Positions 1 to 9,715 of a stretch of 64,000 bases of DNA are shown here, one piece after another. This DNA is from DT-110 sp030148525 (lineage in GTDB: Bacteria; Bacteroidota; Bacteroidia; Chitinophagales; Saprospiraceae): positions 1,550,001 to 1,614,000 of the forward strand of contig OZ245751.1 of the NCBI GenBank assembly GCA_965227445.1, in the 5' to 3' direction. The translations under genes and the position numbers were made by a program. Numbering within the stretch: the stretch's first letter is position 1; every line of letters starts with the position of its first letter. Under the pieces are notes generated by a model that searched no databases, was not told the origin of the DNA, and saw only the letters and a list, made by a program, of their open reading frames with translations.

Positions 1-2
1 AA

Positions 3-1271
3 TTGATGCTCTCGGGAGTTCCCCAGAACTACGATAGTGCTGGTGTGCACCTGCAATTGGCTTCGGCCGGAATGATCGAAGTATCGGCCACGCAAAACGG
101 ACAACCCGTCGCCCTGGGACCCGATCAAACCCTGGAAGTATCCATTGAACAAAAACGGTACACGGGAGCCCTCGATCCATTGCCCAGCCCCAGGGTGTTG
201 CACCTCGCAACAAATGACAGGTCGTGGCAAAAAGATATGGCAATCAATTACCAGCGTTCCGAGACCGAAGCAGACCGGTCAGCTTCCGATCCGGCGTTCG
301 CGGCTCAACAAGCCTTTCGGCAAAAGAAGAGGGAGCTGGAACAGCAATTAGCCAAACAAAAACAACAACTCCTGGTGGGTCGGGACCTGCCGGCTAAACC
401 CGAACCTCCATCCATGAATCCCGGCAACCGGGCTTCCTTCGATCTGGATCTGGATGAAAATGCAGGGGTAACCCTGAAAGGGGATCTGGCCCAAACTGAT
501 CCGGAGGTACTGGAGCAAAAGACCTGGGTTGTATCGCAGAAAAGTGCTGATTTCGATTTGCGTGCCCTTACCGTTGTCTGGGAGAGTATCGAAGTTGCAA
601 AGTTGGACCAGCGCGAATACCAGATTACCTTTCGCAGTGGTTCATCCAGTGACCAGGTCATTGTCGAGCCCCTATTGTCTCCCGCCGAATATCAGGAGGC
701 ACTCACCGCTTACCAGGACCGATTGGCCGATTGGGAAGCCCAGCGCGCTTCCCTGGAAGAAACCCTGGCCGATGAGGTGGCTTACTTAGAAGATACGCAC
801 CAGGAAAAAATGCAAAAGGCCCGCATCGACTATCAGAGGTCCCTGGACAGCCTGGGCCTGGATAGCGAAGATGAGGGGACCTTGGTTTTACACACCTTCC
901 AGATACCTAAACTGGGTATATGGAATGTGGTGCAACCCTTCCGGGCCGATGATCAGTTGATTGTTGCTTCTCTGGAAAATTCGGCCGGAACTCAGCTTTC
1001 GGATCGGGTTGCTTATCTGGTTGACCGCTCGATGAATACGGTCTACCGGTTCTACGCAGCACCGGAGGGGAGCCTGATGCAATACGAGCAGCTGGCCGGT
1101 AGTGATTTTGTCCTGGCTATCCGCCATAAAGATAGGGAGCTCGCCACCCTGGACGGCCCCGAATTGCAGGCCTTTCTGGCAGGAGATGACGATCGCCGCA
1201 GAACACTCGTACTGGCGAACAGCAGGCCGGTCGCCAGTCTGGAAGACGTGCGGGCGATGTTAGCGATTTAG
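3..1271 (+). CDS. coiled-coil protein of unknown function, 5'-truncated by the window edge
   Basis: The reading frame is open to the first bases of the window, so the true start probably lies upstream; the first visible codons are TTG-ATG. About 420 residues are visible. Two charged helical stretches rich in Q, K and E (roughly residues 100-125 and 230-290) look like coiled coils. They separate beta-rich segments (for example around residues 160-220 and 310-400). No catalytic motif or family was recognised. The opening segment, with a pattern like SGVPxxYDSAGVxLQLASAGM, suggests an extracytoplasmic beta domain, but the N-terminus that would show a signal peptide is missing. A hairpin follows the stop codon. 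Coding is confident; function is unknown. Confidence 0.75.
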   Translation: MMLSGVPQNYDSAGVHLQLASAGMIEVSATQNGQPVALGPDQTLEVSIEQKRYTGALDPLPSPRVLHLATNDRSWQKDMAINYQRSETEADRSASDPAFAAQQAFRQKKRELEQQLAKQKQQLLVGRDLPAKPEPPSMNPGNRASFDLDLDENAGVTLKGDLAQTDPEVLEQKTWVVSQKSADFDLRALTVVWESIEVAKLDQREYQITFRSGSSSDQVIVEPLLSPAEYQEALTAYQDRLADWEAQRASLEETLADEVAYLEDTHQEKMQKARIDYQRSLDSLGLDSEDEGTLVLHTFQIPKLGIWNVVQPFRADDQLIVASLENSAGTQLSDRVAYLVDRSMNTVYRFYAAPEGSLMQYEQLAGSDFVLAIRHKDRELATLDGPELQAFLAGDDDRRRTLVLANSRPVASLEDVRAMLAI

Positions 1272-1293
1272 CGTCTTCGGAAGATTACAAGAT

Positions 1294-1346
1294 AACAGAG
1301 GCTAGACAGAAGAATTAGACCATCTATTCTTCTATCTAGCCTCTGT
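1294..1346. terminator. long hairpin between convergent genes (bidirectional terminator-like repeat)
   Basis: An imperfect inverted repeat of about 24 bp (arms begin ACAGAGGCTAGACAG and end CTATCTAGCCTCTGT) lies between the convergent coiled-coil gene and the tricorn-like gene. Near-identical hairpins occur at 48387-48437 and, degraded, at about 43767-43842, so it belongs to a dispersed family. Position suggests bidirectional termination; there is no strong T-run. Confidence 0.55.
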
Positions 1347-1367
1347 TCGTCTCAGTTCATTTTTTGC

Positions 1368-4300
1368 TTACTTCTGACGATCATCGTCGGCTCGGGCACC
1401 ACTATCCGGATCATCGATCTGACCCAGCAATACCTCCACGGCATTCTTTAGCTGAGGGTCTTCCCCGGAGCCTTTGGCGTCGGGCGGGTAATTCACGATA
1501 ACATTCGGAACGGCAGGGCCGTGTTCCATGTTCTTTTCGGTGGCTTTCACGTACCACGCACGGTAGGGCATGCGAACGTAAGATCCTTCCATGAGTCCGT
1601 AGCCGCCGGTCGAAATGACGGCGCCGAAAGTGGGAACACCCACCAGGGTACCGTGTCCCAATTGCTTGTATGCGTGTGAGAAGATCTCGGCATTGGAGTA
1701 GCTGGTCTCGTTACAAAGAGCCACGGAAGGCTTCGTCCAGGAAGACAGCGGCAGGCGCTCACCAAACGGATAGTGCTCCTTGAATTTGGTGTGTTCCTTG
1801 TCCAGATCTTTCGCTGCACCGCGCGGTATGGTGTAGGAGTGTTGTCGCACATTGAGGACCGTCATCAACATATCGGTGGTCCAGCCACCGCCGTTGTAGC
1901 GCACGTCGATTACGATCCCTTCTTTACCGAGTCCGCTGGCGGTCAGTTCGCGTTCGAAACGCTCGAAGCTCGGCCAGTTCATTCCCTGGATGTGGATGTA
2001 GCCCAGGCGACCATTGGAGTACTTCTCGGTAAGTTCGCGGCGTTGCTCCACCCACTCTTCGTACAGTTCACCGCGAACACTACCAGATGGTCGGATGATC
2101 ACCTCGCGGTTCTCTATGTTGTTTTCGACTTCTAACAGAACGCGGTCGTTGATCATGCCCTCAAACAAAGCGTAGAAATTGACTCCTTCGCCCAGTGGCG
2201 TACCATTAACTGCACGAATGATTTCGCCTTCATTTAGCTTGCTATCGGTACGATCGGCAGGCGAATTGGGGATTACCCTGGTTATTAATACACCGTCTAG
2301 TACGGGCTTTACCTCTATTCCCAGCATCCCCGTGCGGTCGCGTTGGGTCTCTTCGGGATCGGGACCGTACATACCCATGTGACTGGCGTTAACCTGACCC
2401 AGCATTTCGTTAAAGATGGTCCGGAAGTCCTGGCTGGTCGAAGCAGCCATGGCCATGGGGCGATAGGTGTCGCGCAGTGCTGTCCAGCTCTGGCCGTGGA
2501 AGTTGGGATCGTAGAAGCCGGCATTCAGCGCTTGCCAGGCATCGGCAAAGATCTGCTCGCGTTCTTCCTCGTGGTTGATGGTCATACGCGCCCGGTGCGG
2601 AATGTTCTCGCTTTTCTTGCTTCCCGGATTAAGCTTGGCCAGGCGCCCATTGCTCACGTAGTACATCTGTTTGTGATCCTTATCCCAGGACAAGCCGTAG
2701 ATACGGCGGCTGAGAACCGTTGCCCGCTCGCTGCCGTCCCATTTGACTTTCATAAAGGCGGGTTCGCCGGAGGGGGTTGTGCGTCCTCCACCGTAGGCAG
2801 AGAAATAAAAGGTTTCGCCGTCCTTGCTGATCATTGGGCTGCTTTCACTACCGGGCAGGCTGGTAACCTGAACTAAGCGGCGGTGGATATTGTCAAAGTC
2901 AATCTGAACGTCCACGCTGTCCGTTTTTTTACCGGAAGGCTCTTCATCTTCTTCCCACTCGCGTTGTGTCTTTTCCCAATCAGCTTTGCGCAACCAGGCA
3001 AACCAGATATCATTGTCGCCAAAATTCCGACCGGACACGAAAGCCAGCTTGCGACCATCGGCGCTCCAAACCGGACTGTAGTCGCCGCGCGGGTGCAGAC
3101 TGATATTCACCGGCTCCATACTGTCATCGGCCTTGTGGATATAGATCTCCTCGTTAAAATCGAGGTTCTCCATGGAATAGGCGAGCCACTGGCCATCGGG
3201 GCTCCAACTCACTCCGGAAGGGGATGCCCAGCCGTCCTGCATAACGCGCTCGTTGGTAATACCCGCCTCGTCGATATCGGCAACGACCAATTGGCCACCA
3301 CCGTAGCCGAGGCCACGCATAAAGGCAATCTGAGTGCGGTCGGGCGACAGCATGATGTCCGATTCGTGCTCACTGGTGCTGGTGAGGCGGGTTACGGACC
3401 GCTTGAATGTTTTGTACAGGTCGGGTTCGCTTTCGTCGGTCGATTGCAACAGGTAGATGTCGCGGTTGCCATTGCGGTCGGAGATAAACAGGATGGTTGA
3501 ATCATTAAGCCAGGTAACTTCCTGGTCGCGCCAGGAGTGATCGGTCAGGGATATGGCGCGCGATTTGTCTTTATCTTCGGGCATCAGGAACAGCTCACCC
3601 CGGATACCAAAAGCAACCATTTTTCCATTGGGAGAAACTTCGTACTCACCCAAATTACTGGTAAAGGTTTCTTTTTCAACAGGATAGAAACGGTAGTCAC
3701 TGGTAACGTCAAATTCCACTTCCTCGGGAGTAGCCCCCAGGTCGGCATCCATTACATAAATATCGATACCTTTTTCGACGGCGATACGACCACCAGTCAA
3801 AGCAACACTGTAGTGACGAATACCCATATCGGAAAAATTAGTCAACTGCTGAAAGTCGCCCTGTGCCTGCCCGTTACTCACGGCTACGCGATACAGGTTG
3901 TACCGGCCGTCGCGGGCACTCAGGAAGTAGAGATTGTTATCGGAATCCCAGGCCGGCATAACGTCCTGTCCTTCGTCTTCCGTCACCTGAAAAAAGGTCT
4001 CTTTATCGCGATCGTAGATCCAGATATTCCGGTTGGCCGGGCCCCGGTAGGCTTCGCGCGCTACCCGGCAGTTACCGCGCTCAAAAGCGAGGAATCGGCC
4101 ATCGGGAGAAACTACCGGCGCATTGCCCAAAAAGTCGGTCATGCGCATGGGCGTCGTACCTTCGGTGTCGACCTGATAGAACTCACCCAGACGCTCTACG
4201 GAACGAAACATACGGGAGGAGCTGAATACGACGTGCTGGTTGTCGATCCAGCGACCGCTGCCGTCGCCACCACTGAAGTGGGTGAGGCGGGTCACCTGTC

Positions 4301-4589
4301 CTCCCTTCGCGGGGATGGTGTACAGGTCGCCATTTCCGTAGCGTTCGCCGGAAAAGAGGATGGTTTGGCCGTCGGGACTCCATTGGGGATCACTTTCGTA
4401 GCTTTCGTGGATAGTAAGCCGGCGTGCTTCACCGCCATTGGCGTTGGCGGTCCAGATGTCTCCCTGGTAGGAAAAGGCCATCTGGGTGCCGTCGGGACTC
4501 AGGGACGGATACCTCAGAAAATCTTGATCCGTTTGTGCAACAGTGGTTGCCAGTAACAGGCAACAAAGTGCGGTTAGAAATTCCTTCAT
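1368..4589 (-). CDS. tricorn-like S41 family peptidase with PD40 beta-propeller
   Basis: Predicted exported serine protease of the tricorn type, about 1073 residues, the usual size for the family. From the chosen ATG (MKEFLTALCCLLLATTVAQ) there is a clean signal peptide; an upstream in-frame start would add 18 residues without sense. Residues about 25-600 carry repeated WD40-like/PD40 blades (repeats of the kind SPDGTQMAFS, SPDGRFLAF, SADGRKLAFVSG). A tricorn C1-like helical segment follows, with ASHMGMY, whose Ser-His matches the tricorn charge-relay pair. Next comes a PDZ domain (GMLGIEVKPVLDGVLITRV) and then the S41 core with IVIDVRYNGGG and the nucleophile region SYSNAEIFSHAYK. The family trims oligopeptides; here it probably acts in the periplasm. 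Divergent from the bifunctional nuclease gene. Confidence 0.93.
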   Translation of the reverse strand: MKEFLTALCCLLLATTVAQTDQDFLRYPSLSPDGTQMAFSYQGDIWTANANGGEARRLTIHESYESDPQWSPDGQTILFSGERYGNGDLYTIPAKGGQVTRLTHFSGGDGSGRWIDNQHVVFSSSRMFRSVERLGEFYQVDTEGTTPMRMTDFLGNAPVVSPDGRFLAFERGNCRVAREAYRGPANRNIWIYDRDKETFFQVTEDEGQDVMPAWDSDNNLYFLSARDGRYNLYRVAVSNGQAQGDFQQLTNFSDMGIRHYSVALTGGRIAVEKGIDIYVMDADLGATPEEVEFDVTSDYRFYPVEKETFTSNLGEYEVSPNGKMVAFGIRGELFLMPEDKDKSRAISLTDHSWRDQEVTWLNDSTILFISDRNGNRDIYLLQSTDESEPDLYKTFKRSVTRLTSTSEHESDIMLSPDRTQIAFMRGLGYGGGQLVVADIDEAGITNERVMQDGWASPSGVSWSPDGQWLAYSMENLDFNEEIYIHKADDSMEPVNISLHPRGDYSPVWSADGRKLAFVSGRNFGDNDIWFAWLRKADWEKTQREWEEDEEPSGKKTDSVDVQIDFDNIHRRLVQVTSLPGSESSPMISKDGETFYFSAYGGGRTTPSGEPAFMKVKWDGSERATVLSRRIYGLSWDKDHKQMYYVSNGRLAKLNPGSKKSENIPHRARMTINHEEEREQIFADAWQALNAGFYDPNFHGQSWTALRDTYRPMAMAASTSQDFRTIFNEMLGQVNASHMGMYGPDPEETQRDRTGMLGIEVKPVLDGVLITRVIPNSPADRTDSKLNEGEIIRAVNGTPLGEGVNFYALFEGMINDRVLLEVENNIENREVIIRPSGSVRGELYEEWVEQRRELTEKYSNGRLGYIHIQGMNWPSFERFERELTASGLGKEGIVIDVRYNGGGWTTDMLMTVLNVRQHSYTIPRGAAKDLDKEHTKFKEHYPFGERLPLSSWTKPSVALCNETSYSNAEIFSHAYKQLGHGTLVGVPTFGAVISTGGYGLMEGSYVRMPYRAWYVKATEKNMEHGPAVPNVIVNYPPDAKGSGEDPQLKNAVEVLLGQIDDPDSGARADDDRQK

Positions 4590-4775
4590 AATTCTGATTT
4601 TATCGGTGATTAGTTCGAGCACACAATGTACTGGAAACGTCAAAAAAACTGGCTAGATATTCGGTCGAATTATTGTAAGCTTCCTTTCATACTTTTTGAT
4701 TACCTGGTTTGTGTGATTGTTGCCTTAGTAGTGACCTATTTGACCGACAAGGTGTTCAAAGGACAAAATCACCAC

Positions 4776-5327
4776 ATGGATAAAATAGAATTGGTAATAA
4801 TTGCGGTGACCAACTTCGAGCATCACGGGACGGGTTACATCGTCGTGTTACAGGAGAAAGCTGGTGAGCGTCGTCTGCCGGTGGTGATAGGCGGTGCCGA
4901 AGCCCAATCCATAATACAGGGCAGTGAGCAACAGGAATCCGGTCGCCCTTTGGCCCACGATGTGATGATGGAGCTGCTAGGCCACTACCAGGTCAATCTG
5001 GAAGAGGTACACATTTCCGAGTTACAAGACCACGTGTTTCACGCTACCCTTATGTATCGGAGTCAGTCTGAGTCATTTGCGATTGATTCCAGGACGAGTG
5101 ATGCACTTGCTCTGGCTATCAGGGCAGGATGCCCTATTTTCACGAATGCGATGGTTATGGATGAAGCCAGTGTCGAATGGAGTCCCCAACCGACTACCGA
5201 AGCTACCAAACTGGAGGATATGTCGCCGTCTCAACTCCAGAAACAATTAGCTCAAGCCCTTGATGATGAAGATTATGAGCAGGCTGCTCGCATTAGGGAC
5301 CTGCTGGATAACCGAAAGGACTTGTAA
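4776..5327 (+). CDS. bifunctional nuclease family protein (DUF151) with C-terminal UVR motif
   Basis: Residues about 1-140 (MDKIELVIIAVTNFEHHG, then RRLPVVIGGAEAQSI) match the bifunctional nuclease/DUF151 fold, whose members have been reported to have DNase/RNase activity. The last 35 residues (SQLQKQLAQALDDEDYEQAA) form a UVR motif, as found in UvrB/UvrC partners and clamp-loader-associated proteins. I place the start at the ATG at 4776, preceded by AAAGGACAAAA. The frame stays open 50 codons further upstream to 4626, but that extension is hydrophobic and would overlap the promoter region of the divergent protease. The combination of BFN plus UVR is common in Bacteroidota. Followed after 24 nt by the aminopeptidase gene, suggesting co-transcription. 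Confidence 0.88.
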   Translation: MDKIELVIIAVTNFEHHGTGYIVVLQEKAGERRLPVVIGGAEAQSIIQGSEQQESGRPLAHDVMMELLGHYQVNLEEVHISELQDHVFHATLMYRSQSESFAIDSRTSDALALAIRAGCPIFTNAMVMDEASVEWSPQPTTEATKLEDMSPSQLQKQLAQALDDEDYEQAARIRDLLDNRKDL

Positions 5328-5351
5328 ATTGTTATTTTTGGTTCTAAAAAT

Positions 5352-6752
5352 ATGTTCCCCACCGAAACCTATCGCCAGCGCCGCCAAGTTCTCATGGATG
5401 CTGTATCTTCCGGAATCATCCTGTTGATGGGAAACGAGGATAGTGCCATGAATTATACGGATAACGTATACCCCTTTCGCCAAGACAGTTCCTTCCTGTA
5501 TTACGTTGGTATTGATCAACCCGGCCTGGCCGTGGTCATGGACCTTGATTCTGGTCGCACCATCCTCTTTGGCACGGAATTAACGATAGATGACATTGTT
5601 TGGACGGGTCCTCAGCCTTCATTGTCGGACCGTGCAGCCCGCAGTGGTATTACGGAAACCAAATCCTACCAGGACTTACCCGCTCTTTTGGCGGAAGCCA
5701 ATGCCGGGGGTCGCTTCGTGCACATTCTGCCACCCTACCGCCCGGAAAATAAGGTAAAGTTAAGTGCGTGGCTCAATGTATCATTCCGTCAACTCAGTAA
5801 AATGCCTTCCGCTTCCCTGATCAGGGCGGTGGTGGCCCAGCGTTCCGTTAAAGAGCCGGCAGAGATACGGCAGATGGAGCACGCTGTGGACATTTCAGGG
5901 GCCATGCACCTAGCTGCCATGGAGCAGGCCCGACCGGGTATGCGGGAATCGCAGTTGGTGGGTATTGTACAGGGGATTGCGGTGGCAGGCGGTAAAGGTA
6001 CTGCCTATCCGGTCATTATGACTACGGAGGGTCAGGTATTGCACAACCACCATCACCACCGGATCCTGGAGTCCGGGCAATTGGTGTTGGGCGATTTTGG
6101 CGGAGCGACAAATATGCACTACGCGGGGGATATCACCCGGACTTTCCCGGTTGCTCCCACTTTTACCACCCAACAGAAGGAGATATACCAGGCAGTTCTC
6201 GATGCCCAAATGGAGGTTATTGAAGCCATCAGGCCTGGCGTTTTCAACCGGGACCTGCACAAGATGGCGGCCCGCTCGATGGCGGAATCCCTTAAATCAC
6301 TGGGCATCATGACAGGCGATATGGAAGAGGCGGTTGAAGAAGGAGCCGCGTATTTATTCTTTCCACACGGTCTGGGGCATATGATCGGCCTGGATGTACA
6401 CGATATGGAGGACCTCGGAGAACACTACGTTGGTTACGGCGATGAATTGACCCGCTCCGACCAATTCGGCATTAAGGCCTTGCGGTTGGGGCGTACTCTG
6501 CACCCGGGATTTGTAATTACGGTGGAACCAGGACTCTACTTTATCCCCGAATTGATCGACCAATGGGCGGCCGAAGGCAAGCACAAAGACTTTATCAACT
6601 ACCAGGCGCTGGCTGCGTACCGCGACTTTAGTGGAGTGCGGATTGAGGATGATATCCTGGTTACTGACTCAGGTTACCGGGTATTAGGCCGGCCAATACC
6701 CAAGACGGTGGCTGAGGTGGAGAGCATTCGTCAACAAGTGCTCACATCATGA
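5352..6752 (+). CDS. pepP: Xaa-Pro aminopeptidase (M24B, aminopeptidase P family)
   Basis: Cytosolic metallopeptidase removing the N-terminal residue in front of proline. The N-terminal AMP_N-type domain (residues 1-130, starting MFPTETYRQRRQVLMD) and the C-terminal pita-bread domain are both present; 466 residues is normal. Metal ligands are visible: Asp in VLGDFGGAT and Asp in YAGDITRTF, His in FPHGLGHMIGLDVHD, Glu in TVEPGLYF, and Glu in GVRIEDDILV. No signal peptide. Its TGA overlaps the ATG of the CHAT gene (ATGA at 6749-6752), so the two are translationally coupled. The symbol is by family similarity. Confidence 0.92.
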   Translation: MFPTETYRQRRQVLMDAVSSGIILLMGNEDSAMNYTDNVYPFRQDSSFLYYVGIDQPGLAVVMDLDSGRTILFGTELTIDDIVWTGPQPSLSDRAARSGITETKSYQDLPALLAEANAGGRFVHILPPYRPENKVKLSAWLNVSFRQLSKMPSASLIRAVVAQRSVKEPAEIRQMEHAVDISGAMHLAAMEQARPGMRESQLVGIVQGIAVAGGKGTAYPVIMTTEGQVLHNHHHHRILESGQLVLGDFGGATNMHYAGDITRTFPVAPTFTTQQKEIYQAVLDAQMEVIEAIRPGVFNRDLHKMAARSMAESLKSLGIMTGDMEEAVEEGAAYLFFPHGLGHMIGLDVHDMEDLGEHYVGYGDELTRSDQFGIKALRLGRTLHPGFVITVEPGLYFIPELIDQWAAEGKHKDFINYQALAAYRDFSGVRIEDDILVTDSGYRVLGRPIPKTVAEVESIRQQVLTS

Positions 6753-9715
6753 TTCGATTTTACCTTCGGACCATACGCTGGTGCGTACTGACAGCTTTCA
6801 TGTTGGTAGTCATTCGTGGTTGGGGGCAAGAAAATACGGTATCTGCGCTATTGCGAACCGGAGACGCATTTATTGAGCAAGAGGCCTACCTGGAGGCCAA
6901 ACCCTATTTCGAAAAGGCTTTGCCGCTGGCTGCCAGCGGCCGGGATCCGATTACCTACTTCCGTGTCTTGTTTTGGCTGGGAGAGATTTACTACGTAGCC
7001 GGCGACTACCACGGTGCACTGCGGGTATCGAAGCGGGCTGATTCGCTGGCCATCGCGGATTCCCTGACGGAGCAAGTGCCCAACTACGCCCAGTTACTGG
7101 TAAATCTGGGGGTTTTTTATTCGGTTCTTGGTGATCTGGATAAAAGTCTGGAAGCGTATCAAAGGTCTTTTGCGTTTGCCCGATCTCACTACGGGCAAGC
7201 AAGTGAAGAGGTCGTCAGTGCCTACTTCAGCCTCGGTGCGGTCCACAAAAACCTGGGACAGATCCAGCGCAGCATTGCCTATACCGACACCGCTGCTCAG
7301 ATCGCCCACCGGATCGGTTACCGCAACATGGAAGCAGCTGCTTATAATAATCTGGCGTACATCTACGGAGAATTGAACGATCTTTCCAAAGCAATAGGGT
7401 ACCAGGAGCGGGCAATGGAATTCGTGGACAGCAAGCTGGATAGTGCTATCTACCTCAACAACCTGGGTACATTTTTCATGGAGGTCGGGCGCTACGAGGA
7501 TGCCATCCGGGCTCTCCAAAAATCCCTGGCTTTGCGCCAAAAGAGTTATCCGGTCGGTCACCCCCTTACGGGATCTACCACCCTCAATCTGGCTTCGGTT
7601 TATTATCTGACCAGTGAATACGAAGAGACACTTCGGCTGGTTCGTGACATACAGGACTCGGTTGACCTCTCTCTTCCCGGGAATGTATACAATCTGCAAC
7701 TGGCGTTAATTCATGAGGGATCCGTATTGATTGAGCAGGGACAGTATGCCCTGGCTGAAACCAAGGCACGGGCTTCCCTGGATCTGCAGGAACCGGAGGG
7801 TATCCCCAGCTCCTATTACGTGCTGGCCAATGCCTTGATGCGGCAGAAACGCTGGTTGCCGGCCCTGGAAGCCATACAAAAAGGAATTACCGCGGAAGTG
7901 CCGGGTTTTCAGCCAACCTCGCTATTTGAACTACCCAATGCCGATCAGGTAGTCACCTTCCCGGTCCTGATCGATCTGCTGGTATGTAAAACCCAAATCC
8001 TCAAAGACCTGGCAGAGGTGGAACGCAAAGCAGAAAACCTGAACCATGCCTATGAGACCGCCGATTTCCTTGATGACCTCGTCAGCCGGGCCCGCCTTTT
8101 CAAAAAGGATTATGTTTCCCGGGAGTTTCTCGCTGCCGACCTGCGCGATTTTTACAGTATGGCCGTCGAAACCTGTGTCGATCTATACCAACTGACCGCC
8201 GAAAAAGCCTACTTCAAAAAAGGCTATTACTATACCGCAAAAAATAAGGCGCTGCAGATCAGCGAGCGGTTGAGCCAACAGGCCATCGATACGCTGGCCA
8301 GTGTTGATCACCGATTAGTAGATCGGGAACGCAGACTGAAATCTCAGATCGATTTCTTTGCCAACAAACTACGTTATCGGTCCTATTTTGCCCCCGAGCA
8401 GGTCAGGGTTTGGGATGAACGCCTGCTCACCCTGCAGCGTGAGCGGGAGGACCTGCTGCTTCGACTGCAACAGGAAGCACCAGCCTATTTCGATCTGGTA
8501 CACCAAAGCAGTATTGCAACGGTTGATGACATACAGCAAAACCTCCTGGACGAAAAAGAGGTCCTCCTCGAGTATTTTGTTACTTCCGGAGACTACCTGT
8601 TTCTGTTTGTGCTTTCCCGGGAAGAGGCACAGGTATTTCGCCTGTCCGTACCTGAAGACCTGGAGGGCATGGTGCGTCAGTTACGCCAGTCCATCATTAC
8701 GCAGGATCCGGCTTTTTACGATCAATCGCGGCACTTGTACAACTGGTTGTTGGCTCCCGTACGTGAAGAATTGCCGGCGGATGGTAAACTGATCATCATT
8801 CCCGACGGTATTTTGGGATTGCTGCCTTTTGAGTTACTCATGGGTCAGCCCAACCCCGGGGAGGATAAGGCACCTTATCTGATACATGAATACCCCATTC
8901 GCTACCTGTTTTCTGGTCGCCAGGGGATCGAATCAGATCGTCCCCAACCGATGCAGGCCAACGGGCGGGTAATAGCTATGGCACCCGATTTTTCGAATGG
9001 TATTGTTCGGCCGGCGACGGTCAGGGGAATGGATTCCGTGTACTTACCGGCTTTGCGTGGCAACCGCAGGGAAGTATTGAATGTACGACAATGGTACCAG
9101 GGATATTTCCTGACGGGCCGGCAAGCCAGCAAGAAGTCACTCGAACGCGCCAACGGGTATAGCGTGTTGCATATCTCTACCCACGCAGTCATTGACGATC
9201 AATTTCCCGCCTTCTCGCATCTGCTATTCCACGGTGGTGATTCAGCTGGTTATGCACCTTTATTTGCCTACGAATTACTCGAACGGGAAATTAGTACGGA
9301 CCTCGTTATTCTTAGTGCCTGTAACACCGGCTCCGGTCGGATACTAAAGGGGCAAGGAGTTGCCAGTATGGCTCGTGCCTTTGCTTATGCGGGGAGTCAT
9401 GATCTGATTATGACGCTCTGGCCGGTAAGGGACGAAACGACCCCGGATCTTATGAAGTACCTCTACAAGAACCTGGAGGCGGGAATGTCGAAGCCGGAGG
9501 CACTGCGTCAGGCTAAGATTTCCTTTCTCTCCGATAATTTCGGCGTTTTTTCACACCCTTATTACTGGGCACCCTTTATCTATGTAGGTGATAGTAATCC
9601 ACTGGAACTAAAAAGACGAAGCCGCTGGCACCAATCTGCTTTCGCGCTTGGGTTGGCCCTGCTCCTGGCCGTGGGAGTGCTTGCCTGGCACAGATCTACA
9701 TCCAGGCAAGCATAG
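6749..9715 (+). CDS. TPR-CHAT domain protease-like protein, membrane anchored
   Basis: 988 residues. An N-terminal hydrophobic segment (residues 8-25, ends VIRGWGQ) looks like a signal peptide. Residues about 30-420 are TPR repeats (AYNNLAYIYGEL, LNNLGTFFMEVGRYEDAI, LNLASVYYLTSEYEET). A helical linker follows, then a C-terminal CHAT domain (about 600-945). Caspase-like dyad: His812 in VLHISTHAV and Cys858 in LVILSACNTGSG. Near the C-terminus there is one membrane helix (ALGLALLLAVGVLAW) with a short basic tail. CHAT domains are clan CD cysteine proteases related to separase and caspases. Topology suggests TPR and CHAT lie outside the cytoplasm, anchored by the tail. It is coupled to pepP and overlaps the opposite-strand TPR gene by 20 bp. 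The substrate is unknown. Confidence 0.93.
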   Translation: MIRFYLRTIRWCVLTAFMLVVIRGWGQENTVSALLRTGDAFIEQEAYLEAKPYFEKALPLAASGRDPITYFRVLFWLGEIYYVAGDYHGALRVSKRADSLAIADSLTEQVPNYAQLLVNLGVFYSVLGDLDKSLEAYQRSFAFARSHYGQASEEVVSAYFSLGAVHKNLGQIQRSIAYTDTAAQIAHRIGYRNMEAAAYNNLAYIYGELNDLSKAIGYQERAMEFVDSKLDSAIYLNNLGTFFMEVGRYEDAIRALQKSLALRQKSYPVGHPLTGSTTLNLASVYYLTSEYEETLRLVRDIQDSVDLSLPGNVYNLQLALIHEGSVLIEQGQYALAETKARASLDLQEPEGIPSSYYVLANALMRQKRWLPALEAIQKGITAEVPGFQPTSLFELPNADQVVTFPVLIDLLVCKTQILKDLAEVERKAENLNHAYETADFLDDLVSRARLFKKDYVSREFLAADLRDFYSMAVETCVDLYQLTAEKAYFKKGYYYTAKNKALQISERLSQQAIDTLASVDHRLVDRERRLKSQIDFFANKLRYRSYFAPEQVRVWDERLLTLQREREDLLLRLQQEAPAYFDLVHQSSIATVDDIQQNLLDEKEVLLEYFVTSGDYLFLFVLSREEAQVFRLSVPEDLEGMVRQLRQSIITQDPAFYDQSRHLYNWLLAPVREELPADGKLIIIPDGILGLLPFELLMGQPNPGEDKAPYLIHEYPIRYLFSGRQGIESDRPQPMQANGRVIAMAPDFSNGIVRPATVRGMDSVYLPALRGNRREVLNVRQWYQGYFLTGRQASKKSLERANGYSVLHISTHAVIDDQFPAFSHLLFHGGDSAGYAPLFAYELLEREISTDLVILSACNTGSGRILKGQGVASMARAFAYAGSHDLIMTLWPVRDETTPDLMKYLYKNLEAGMSKPEALRQAKISFLSDNFGVFSHPYYWAPFIYVGDSNPLELKRRSRWHQSAFALGLALLLAVGVLAWHRSTSRQA

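Noticed and set aside
3537..4556. A 339-codon open frame on the plus strand
   Set aside because: Lies fully antisense to the tricorn-like protease gene, which has clear domain motifs; the antisense frame shows no family and no ribosome site.
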